From the NCBI GenBank assembly GCA_015499985.1, contig JAAAUF010000034.1, positions 27,273-91,272 of the forward strand: DNA of 64,000 bases, in the 5' to 3' direction. The position numbers and the translations under genes are program-made. Source of the stretch: Haplosporangium gracile. Its lineage: Eukaryota > Mortierellomycota > Mortierellomycetes > Mortierellales > Mortierellaceae. The notes below the pieces were generated by a model that was not told the DNA's origin, ran no database searches, and was given only the letters and a program-made list of their open reading frames with translations. Numbering within the stretch: position 1 is the first letter of the stretch; every line of letters begins with the position of its first letter. Of this stretch, positions 1-8,800 are shown piece after piece.

Positions 1-166
1 CATTGTCTGTGCGAAAGGTGCATGTTTCAGTGTTTTGTTGTGCTGTGCGCAAAAGCGGCGCCTTTTCCTGAAAGCAACAAGGACGGGTGATCCGATAATC
101 CACAATGGGCCAATGATTGAACGAAACTTAGAGTGGTATGATACAGGGAGGAGTGGGATTTATTTT

Positions 167-1093
167 TTAGGCCTTGTTGGAGGTCTTTTGCTTCTTGGCT
201 GGTGGTTGGGATTTGGACGAGATCTTCCTGTCAGACTTGGCGAGGGACTTGTTCATGGTCTTGTTCGCATCCTTCTCGGCCTTCTCAACAATCTTCTCGA
301 CCTTCTTTTCCGCATCCCGCTCAGCCTTCTCAACAATCTTGCCGACCTTCTTCTGGACCGCCTTGTCCAGCTTCTTAACCACCTCCTCGACCTTCTTCTC
401 CGCCTTCTCAACAATCTTTTCTACCTTCTTGCTCTCCTTTGTTGATCCTGCAGTTCCAGCAGCAGCCGCGGCGGCGGCCATCTTCTTCTCCCATTGACGC
501 TTCTTCTTCTCCTTGAGCTTGAGCTTTTGGGCAGCCTTGCGGTCCTCCTTCTTCTTCAACGCCTTCTCCTTCTTCTTCAAGTTCTTGGCCTTCAACTTCT
601 CGACCTGCTCCTTGGTCCGGTCTTCCTTGAGCGCCTTTTTGTACAGTTTGAGGTTGACCTTGTGTTCGTATCCGTTCAGATGCACCTGGACCATCGTCTC
701 GTTCTTGAGCGTCTTCTTGGGACAGATCTTGCAGCGGAAATGTGTCTCTCCCTCCTCCTCCTCAGCCTTCTCAGCATCCTCCTCGTCCTCGTCTGATGAA
801 CCGCTTCCTGCTTCCTTATCCTCGTCCTCGTCGTCGTCTGAGCCGTCCTTCTTGTCTTTCTTCAGAGATCCCTCGTACTTTTGGATGTATGACTCAAGCT
901 CGGCATCCTCGTCGCTGTCCAGATCGCTGTCACCGTCGATATCGCCATCGTCGTCTGAAGAGCTGTCAGAGTCGGAGCCAGAGTCTGAGAAATTGGCCAT
1001 GGCTTTCATCTCGGCCAGGGCGTCGTCTCCTGTGGGCATGACCTCGGTGTAGATGGCATTCCTTGCCAGTTCCCTGTGCGCGCGTTTCAACAT
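167..1093 (-). CDS. Acidic/lysine-rich protein with one U1/JAZ-type C2H2 zinc finger
   Basis: Single-exon gene of 308 residues. I start it at the ATG at 1093 (MLKRAHREL), not at the upstream in-frame ATG at 1255, because the stretch between translates a long A/T homopolymer and is plainly untranslated. Residues 35-118 form an acidic Asp/Ser/Glu region. Residues 121-144 hold one zinc finger with Cys121, Cys124, His138 and His144 (C-x2-C-x13-H-x5-H), the spacing of U1/JAZ-type RNA-binding fingers. From 145 to the end the chain is extremely lysine-rich, with a run of alanines and an amphipathic repeat built on KIVEKAEKK that is probably helical. Such acidic plus basic composition is common in nucleolar or ribosome-assembly proteins. 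Nuclear location is inferred and the exact orthologue is not recognised. Confidence 0.8.
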   Translation of the reverse strand: MLKRAHRELARNAIYTEVMPTGDDALAEMKAMANFSDSGSDSDSSSDDDGDIDGDSDLDSDEDAELESYIQKYEGSLKKDKKDGSDDDEDEDKEAGSGSSDEDEEDAEKAEEEEGETHFRCKICPKKTLKNETMVQVHLNGYEHKVNLKLYKKALKEDRTKEQVEKLKAKNLKKKEKALKKKEDRKAAQKLKLKEKKKRQWEKKMAAAAAAAGTAGSTKESKKVEKIVEKAEKKVEEVVKKLDKAVQKKVGKIVEKAERDAEKKVEKIVEKAEKDANKTMNKSLAKSDRKISSKSQPPAKKQKTSNKA

Positions 1094-1554
1094 CTTTGTT
1101 TTACGTGTTGTTGGTTGGCTCTGTGGTTGGTATGGGTTGTTGTTGGTGTTGTTAAGGAAAAAAAAAAAAAAAAAAAAAAGGCGTTGTTTGTTTTCTAGTG
1201 TGGTATTGACATATATCCTAACATTTCCAAATGTTAATCCTAGTATTAAATCCATTTGAGATGTGGCTGAGACGACCGAAGGTCGACGAAAATAGTGACT
1301 GCCCTAGGGCGGAGCTCAAGCAGTTGTGTCTTCTGAGGACGAAGTTCGAAGCAGTATCTTGGTGATAGGTGGGTAGGATATGGGGGTTGGGGTGAGGGAG
1401 GGAGAGAGGGGAGGGGGTACATACATTCTTCTTTCTTTCCCACCCACATACACACTCCATCACGCTCCTCACTCTGTCTATCTTCTACAGTCGTCTCATC
1501 ACTCGACGCTATGGTGTGCTTTCTATGCACACGACCAGGCTACAATAAAGCAAA
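1094..1554. other. Intergenic, divergent 5' flanks
   Basis: Holds the untranslated flanks of the minus-strand zinc-finger gene and the plus-strand gene at 1555. A run of 22 adenines lies at 1158-1179. No further gene is visible. Confidence 0.6.
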
Positions 1555-1743
1555 ATGCTTTCCAAGGTACCCGCCCCTCTATTTCAATTTCTTTTTATCA
1601 ACGTGACTTTCCAGACAAATAGTTCTAACTCCCTTCTCTTTTTTTTTTTTTGGGTGATAGCTGTCCATGCGGTGCGAGATGTGCTTTTCCGCACTTATGT
1701 TTGGAGGATCCGACACCAGCTATCCCAGCCGCTGTTCTGTAAG

Positions 1744-1780
<37 letters not shown>

Positions 1781-2313
1781 CTAAAGCAGAACATATCAAC
1801 TACGAACCAGCAACCAACACTGACATCTTATAGTTCGTTTCCAACAATAGTGGCAAGCGGCCAGCTGCGAAAGGAAAGAGTGTCCGTGGTCGACCTCGGA
1901 AAAAACCTCGCCGAGATGAAGTATCGGTCGACGATGACGAGGAGGAGCAGCGCCGTTTGGCCGATATGAACCTAACGCGAGAAAGAGTTGCTGAGCTCTA
2001 CAGCTGTCTCCTGTGCCTTAAGAAGCCCTGTGACTCCAGCACGCGTTTCATTTGCCCTTCTGTGACTGAATTGGAGCAACTCTTTCTTGATGACAGACCG
2101 TTATATGACACCAACGTGGCGGAGGACGACAACAACCAATCCAGTTCTGAGCCCACTCCACCAGTTGATGATCTCTGTCCAAACTGCTGCAAATCCGACC
2201 ACAAGTCTCGCGCCAGTCCGTTGTGCCCTCTCTTTTCCTCCAAGAACGGCAGGGCCTTCGACGTTCTGTATTGCCCGAGTGCGTTTCCAGGAGCGGAACA
2301 TCTTTGGTCCTGA
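1555..2313 (+). CDS. AT-hook and cysteine-cluster protein, 3' end disturbed (possibly element-borne)
   Basis: Three exons fit: 1555-1566, 1661-1738 and 1834-2313, all joined in phase 0 with GT-AG borders. Exon 2 carries MRCEMCF and further cysteines. Exon 3 carries an AT-hook core (RGRPRKKPRR), an acidic patch, a C-x2-C pair (CLLCLKKPC) and a knuckle-like CPNCCKSDH...LCP group, so a DNA-binding, zinc-binding protein is likely. The frame ends at a TGA at 2311. Another frame continues to a TAG at 2399-2401 with sequence that looks protein-like (GPDVKKGR, MVPCPDCDALGW). Either a further intron is missed or a frameshift has cut the gene. It lies 150-250 bp upstream of a decayed recombinase, in the same direction, and may be part of the same element. 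No named family is assigned. Confidence 0.5.
1745..1779. repeat. (TTA)n microsatellite inside an intron
   Basis: About eleven TTA units directly after the GTAAGT donor of the second intron (1739-1833) of the AT-hook gene. Confidence 0.9.
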
Positions 2314-2555
2314 TGTCAAGAAAGGGCGCCACCGTCTTGGCCCAATGGTGCCATGTCCGGATTGTGATGCGTTGGGCTGGATCCAAGAGAGTTCCTTCTA
2401 GAGCACCCAAGGACCGGAAAATAATAACTAGGGGTTGTTGTTGATAATGTAATAGGGAAGATGGAATAACGAAAAGAGAAGGATCTGTTTAATTCAGGGA
2501 CGAAGAGTGCTTATGTGCTCTTCGGCCCCTATGTACACGTGATTATAGCTCAAAC

Positions 2556-3358
2556 TTGAGTTGCTCAATTTTTTGGCCGACGGTATGGAGACCAGGGAAT
2601 GGTCGTCTGGAACAGTCAACAACTATCACTCCGCCATCCTCAACTTGTTTCCAGATCGCCTTTCTTGCTGGATCAGCTCGACCTTTCGTGACTTTTTCCG
2701 TCACCTGTCCAGCAACGCAATCAAGCGTTTTATCAACACGCCTGCACCTGTGCTGGACCATTTTCGAGGCATAGGACCCAACTCGGACCTCAAACCCAGC
2801 CAGCTACTGCAAAGCTGTGCTGGTTGTTGGCTGCGTGCGGTTTCATGCGCCCATCAGATGGATGTCTCTCACAGCTCGGTTTTACCATCTGGTGAACTTG
2901 AGTTGCAAGTGGTGGGACCCAAGGAGATGAGCAGGCTAACACATTATCAAGTCGGTTTTTATCCACCCTCATGAGGGCCCTCTTGTCTGCCCAGTAGCCG
3001 CTTACCAGTACTATGTGGCACAGTTCGGCTCTGCAACTCTTACCACCGTTAAGCACCCCTTTTGGACCAGACCTTCGTTCCTTTGATTCGACACACCTTC
3101 GATCTCAACCAGGCTGCCTCTACAGACACAATCGGCCGCCACATCACTAAGATATCCGACCTTCTCCCTTTACCTAATGGCATGGAAAAGGCGCCTTCTG
3201 GTCGCTCTCTCGGCTCTTCTCTAGCCATTGAGCATGATGCTTCTTCGGACAAGGTGCAGGCCCAAGGCTTTTGGGCGCACTCGGCGACGTATGATTCTTT
3301 CTATCGCTTGTCTCGCCGGTCCGTCAAGGACTTGACCCAACTTATGCTGGCTGACTAG
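2556..3358 (+). pseudogene. Decayed tyrosine recombinase (DIRS/Ngaro/Crypton-like)
   Basis: A tyrosine recombinase can be followed only by changing frame several times. Frame 2 gives a core-binding part (TVNNYHSAILNLF, then LDHFRGIGPNSDLKPSQLL). Near 2809 the homology moves to frame 1 (CWLLAACGFMRPSD), which holds the box-I arginine. It returns to frame 2 (SVLPSGELELQVVGPKE), shifts to frame 3 at 2964 (HPHEGPLVCPVAAYQYY), and ends in frame 2 (3062-3358) with GFWAHSATYDSFYRLSRRS, the context expected for the catalytic tyrosine. At least four frameshifts are therefore needed and no continuous frame exists, so it cannot make a working enzyme. This kind of recombinase moves DIRS-like retrotransposons and Cryptons. 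I saw no reverse transcriptase nearby, so the class stays open. Repeated sequences directly downstream fit an element end. Confidence 0.75.
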
Positions 3359-3368
3359 TAGCTGGATT

Positions 3369-3632
3369 GACATGAAGTGAGTTTCCCTGTCTTGAAGTAC
3401 AATGTCTCTTTTCGCCAAGGACTTGTCCAATGGCTCATAAACATTGTACGAGAAAGGAAACCCATTTCATGTCCTACTCATCTCATCCCTTTTTCAGTTT
3501 AGTTTCTGCCTCGCCAAGTTCCTACGCGGATGGTGAGGTTTTATGTACTGCACTATTTTTTCCTTTTATCTTTGGATTTTCTGAGAAAATAAAGATCGAC
3601 ACGTTAGACATGAAGTGGGTTTCCCTTCTCGT
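3369..3632. repeat. Three copies of a ~20-26 bp motif in mixed orientation, probable element terminus
   Basis: The motif GACATGAAGTGRGTTTCCCT occurs directly at 3369-3388 and at 3607-3632, and inverted at 3448-3473. The inverted copy matches the last copy at 24 of 26 positions, giving a long imperfect hairpin with a spacer of about 130 bp. The set begins 10 bp after the stop of the recombinase wreck. Terminal inverted and internal complementary repeats are usual for DIRS-like elements, so this is read as the 3' terminus; that part is inference. Confidence 0.65.
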
Positions 3633-3639
3633 TATGACC

Positions 3640-5749
3640 TGTCAGATAAGTCCTTAGGGCGATATAATATCCACACTTAGCCCGAACTTTATTTCAGCCA
3701 CTAATCAGCCACACTATAGCGCCCAATTCTGTACCTCAAAATAATCGTCATCACGCCCCAATCAATTGAGCGCATGCGGACGAGACACCTCCATATTTTT
3801 CATCGTAGTGAAAAACAAGGAAACGGGCTCCTTCTAGACTAAGCCCGTGAGGCGATTAGAAAGGGAAAGAAAGAGGGAAAGGATAGAGGCCACCCCAGTT
3901 CCGGCAGAAAAGGTAGGGGATGAAGGGGAGTAGAGGGTACGGTGACAAAAAAGGATATGCCTCACTGTGCCTCAACACGCGCTACAAACAACAGATAAAA
4001 GCAAAAGCAAAATGCGGGAGATGGAGACTCACACATGTGTTGTGTTGCAGATAAGTCCAAGAGGCGAGGAAATGAAGGAGAAGGGAAGAAGATGAGGGAG
4101 CAAGAAAGGTAGAAATAAGAATGGGAGAGGGAGAAAAGGTAGGCTTAAGAGAAAAAAGAATTTGAGGCAAACACTAAGAAGGAAAGAAAGATAGAAAGGT
4201 GGAGAAAGGAAGATGAAGTAAGAAAAAAGGAAAAGCAAAGCAGAAAAGCGTAGCTTACATATGAAATAGATGCCCCAACTCGGTAGTAGAAGTGTGTAGA
4301 TGATCAGATAGATGAGTCAGTTGGCTTCTCTTTTGTCTTATCTTGACACTGTTGGCTTTCTCAAGCCGGTGCCAGGGACCCTTGTGGATGTCAGGCGACG
4401 TAAGGTAACAGCAACCTGATACTTCTTGCCTCGTTTTCTGTCTTCTCCCCTCTCGCCTTGCATGTGTATTGAGCGCACAAAGATTAAGAAGAAAAAGAAA
4501 CAAACAAGATCGAGGCAGAGGGCACAGCGCGTTGATTCTGTGGAAGGAAAAAAGCGGACAGGGGTTGCCGTTGGAGAAGAAAATAAATAAATTTAAAGAA
4601 TAAGGGGTTGACACACACCATGGCGCATCCTTTTTCTCTCTTTTTTCCTTTCCCTTGCCTCTTCCTCATTCAGTTATCTGTTCATCACTTCCTCTTCCTT
4701 CATCACGCCGAATTCCATTTCACTTTCTGATCATCCCATCATCAACATCGTTCCATTCTCCGACCCATCTCCCTACTTATTCTTCTCTCTCTTTCTTATT
4801 CGCCATCAACGCTCATTCCTCATTCCCGCGTGCGAACCAAGGCGAAAACATAACAACAACAACCACAACAACCCCAACCACAGAGACCTTAGGTACTTTT
4901 CAGCGAACGTGCGCTATGCATACTAGAACCGACCCAACTGCACGCCTGCTACAACTTGGGACCTAAAGACTCATCATAATCATCAGTTTTGGTGGGTCTA
5001 CTGCTTCCAAGCCGAGGTGACAACCAACACCTTGCTGTCGTCGCCTTTGTTTTCGTTCATCATCCAGTCCAAAAACACGGCAGGCTTGCGCCGGGTATGA
5101 GAAGTCTCCGGAGTGCTGTTGGCAAGCGCGAAAGAGAACCAATTGTATCTTCTTAAGCAAAAACTAACCTTCCGTCTCCTCTTGGCATTTAGATATTGTC
5201 TCCACTTGACAGGACAGCATCCTTTGATATTCATAGCCAGCCAAGAACAGCGACAAGAAACAGCAGTAAGCACGACACACCAAAAAAAAAACAACTACAG
5301 CAAAAAGCAACAAGAGCTACAAAACAGGACCAACACTACAGCAGGAGACAACAAACAAACTGTAAAAAACAATTATTGTCGCCTCCCTCGCTTTCAGTAC
5401 GTGCCTTGTTTCTTCCCAGCATTGGACATAGTTAATTTCTCCTCACCACCGACGGATGTTGACCAACTAACGACTCTGCATACACATAGATTTTTTTTCT
5501 TGTGAGCAACACAACAGCCCCGTCCACCAAGTAAACAAACGTTCGCATAGGACCCACTAGAGTTTGTAGTTGGGCGTACACCTTCCGCGGAAAGCAACGC
5601 CATAACATATTTGCATTGACAAATTGCACTTTCCTCATACAATAGACTCCTTGCCTCCAATCTTGTTTTTGTCTGCTTCTCTGCTCTTGCACCAAAAGTC
5701 TGCCCGTTCCCCCCGCGCATACAACAACGAACTTTTGATATCCTCCAAG
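3640..5749. other. Gene-poor interval, purine- then pyrimidine-rich
   Basis: No coding sequence is supported. A strongly purine-rich stretch on the plus strand runs about 3840-4250. A pyrimidine-rich stretch (about 4625-4800) and A/C-rich DNA (4840-5350) follow. The last part probably holds the promoter and leader of the STAND gene. Confidence 0.5.
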
Positions 5750-5851
5750 GTAAGACAAGAGTATTTCCATTGTGCAGCGTTTTTACTTTTGTTGGTCAAG
5801 GTAACAAAGACTTATGCTTGCTGTCATGATTGCTGCTTGATATACTATTAG
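5750..5851 (+). other. Probable 5'UTR intron of the STAND gene
   Basis: GTAAGACAAG donor after TCCAAG at 5749 and a TACTATTAG acceptor at 5851, only 10 bp before the ATG at 5862. Length is 102 bp, in the range of other introns here. If real, it is the only intron of the gene and lies in the leader. Confidence 0.55.
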
Positions 5852-5861
5852 TGCACACGCC

Positions 5862-8800
5862 ATGTCCAAGGAATCGCATCCAACCCCATCAGGTCCCTCA
5901 CCTCACAATAGCCGGTCGGGCCCCAATTCTGCCCTTGTCAGCCGTGACAGAGCAGCTAATAAGGCAGTCGAGTCATCGTCATCTCGCCCTGATCGATTTA
6001 TCAGTCACGAAGTCAGCGATGCCGACAACGAGGTTGTCTCTTCCCAGCCTGTGCGCAAACAAAGCAAGTTTTTTGGATTTTTCCGATCCTCTAATTCGAG
6101 TCCTAAGGTCAAAGTCCTCCCGAGCTCTAAACCCAAGGAATCTGTCAACCGACTTTCAACCTCCAGTACCCCAGCGACTCCCCATCGAATTTCCACCGCC
6201 AGCACCCAGTACACTGCCGACATCGAGAATGAAGCCTCCGGAACTGTCAAAATCGAGCACGCGTTCTCCGGCACGGCCGTCAAGAGCCCTTCTTCCGACG
6301 TCCAGCCTTCAACCCTGCCGGCCGAACCTCGCTTGGACGTCTTCCTGCAGAATTTCAACAAACCTGCCATCGTTATTCCTCTGCCCGAATTTGGTGCCCG
6401 TATCGACGCCACACCTCAGCTTGCCCTGTGCATTGGCTTGCTTCTCAAGGACAGCGACGCTCTCGGCCACAAAGAGGATCTTTCCTTGCAGTATATGTCA
6501 TTTGGCACCGCTGATCAACTTGCCTGGCTCAAGAACACGAAGCAAGACCCCACCGAGCAGGAACGTTTACACTGGCTAATAAACCGTATCGTGGAGGAGT
6601 TTGCAAAGGACGCCTTCAAGAACTCGACCGAAATCGCTGAGATAGTGCTCCTTGGCCCTGTCCTGGACAGCGAGTATTACCGCAGACTGCTGTCGTGCAC
6701 CATCACTGCATTCGACCAGAATGTGCTCTTGGATGTCGATCTACTCCAAGGTCTGGTGCAATTAACCCAGTCTGGTCCTCGCGGGTCGCTCGTCTCCGAT
6801 GACTTGGTCAAGGTTCTCAGCGTCCTCAGGGTTCGACTTCAGAGGACTCACCAACAATCCTCCGAGCATCTTTTCCACCTGACTCTGGCTGTGTCAAGGC
6901 TGCTCGATGTCATGGCGGATCACAAGATTGAAGATCTGAACCGCGTTGAGGAGCATGAGCCTCTGTCTGGGGTGTTGTCTGGCCTGAAGGATAGCTCGAA
7001 CCCTTACCTTATGTACCAAGCCTGCTACGCGTTCCAAGCGCTGCAGTACGTGCCTAGCAAGGAGACCCCGCTGCAGGCGGTCCTTCGACACTCTACTGGG
7101 GTCGCAGATGGATTGGTCAAGGTCACAGCTGTGTTCAAACTGGATTTAGGCGCAGTCCTTGAGGGCCTCGGCAAGCTACAGGAGGCGTTCGGCAGTACCG
7201 TTGGAGCAGCTGTTACTGTTTACAAGGGTGAGAGCTCATTGATGGAGAGTGGCCAAGGAGTTCTCGATGCCCTGAGGGAGAGGTTTGGGTCTGGTCAGAG
7301 GCAACCATGGTATGCTGCCATTCGTGCCGCTCAGGTCTTCGTTCACTCTGGTCAGCTGAGAGATCTCAACCAACTCGTCCGTGAGGCACCTTGCCGTCGT
7401 GATCCTCTGTTTCAATGGGGTATCTGCCAACTGCTGGGTGAGATCGCATCCGACAACATCTGGACCACCACTGTCCGTCAGCAAGCTGTCGACCTTCTTG
7501 AATATTTATACAAGCACGATGCCGAGTGGGGTCAAGATGAGAGCGTCAAGACCTGGATGCTCAACATCATGCGTCAACTCGCCACCATTTCTGACCAAGC
7601 TATTAGCACCAGTGCCCATACTGTGCTGAAGGATCTCAATCAGGACCAAGGCATCACCACCAGCCTTCCTTACCCGCTCAGAAACCGTCTCCCCCTGCCA
7701 TCCTGCTCACCGACACTCACCCGTGTATTACGCATCCCCGATGTCGAGTACAGTTTGCACAAGCTGCGCCAACAGAGGCTCGAGGAGCACCGCAAGGGTG
7801 TCTACATCCCTCCCCAAGCGAAGGCCAGCTTACAGACATTAGATGACTCACTTTTCTCGCTCATAGAAAAGGTACAGGAGTTCTTGGCCGGTCAGAAGCA
7901 AGTGTTTCTTGTGCTGGGTGATTCTGGTGCTGGCAAGACAACGTTCAACCTCGAGCTGGAGCATACCCTATGGAAAAGCTACAAGAAGTACGAACCCATC
8001 CCTCTCTACATCAACCTCCCCACCATAGATGACCCAGAACACGACCTCATCGAAAAGCAACTTCAGGACCACAACTTTTCAGAGGACCAAATCCACGAGA
8101 TGAAGCTACACCGCAAGTTCATTCTCATCTGTGACGGATACGACGAAAGCCAGCTCAAGACTAACATCCACACCGCCAACCAGTTCAACCAGTCAGGGCA
8201 GTGGCAAGTCAAGATCGTCATCAGTTGCCGTACTCAGTACTTGGGAAGGGACTATCGCTCCCGGTTCCAGCCGCAGCCGCAGCCAGTCGATCGATGCCAG
8301 CGGACTACAATGGATCTCTTCCAAGAGGCGGTTGTTGCAGCTTTCTCGAGAGCTCAGATCCAGCAGTATGTCAACGAGTATATCAAGAAGCTGCCTGCAT
8401 TCGATCCTGTCCAGAAGACGCCGTCATGGACCGCAGAGGAGTACATGGACAAGCTAGTCAACATTCCAAACCTGATGGATCTAGTCTCAAACCCCTTCCT
8501 TCTTAAGCTCACTTTGGATGCGCTCCCAGCCGTTATTAAGTCCAAGACGAACCTCTCTGCAATCCGCGTCACACGCGTGCAACTCTACGACAGCTTTGTC
8601 ACGCGGTGGCTCGAGGTCAACCGTACGCGACTGGAGGCCAGCCCCTTGAGTGACGAGGAGCAAGCAGAACTGGGGATGCTGATCGATGACAACTTTATCT
8701 ACCACGGCATCCACTACCAAAAGGATCTTGCCACTACAATATTCATCGACCATGGAGGCAACCCAATCGTCAAGTACATTCATCTTCGTGATAAGGGCAC

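Noticed and set aside
167..1255. Longer start for the zinc-finger gene at 1255
   Set aside because: The extra 54 codons translate a poly-A/T tract and leader sequence.
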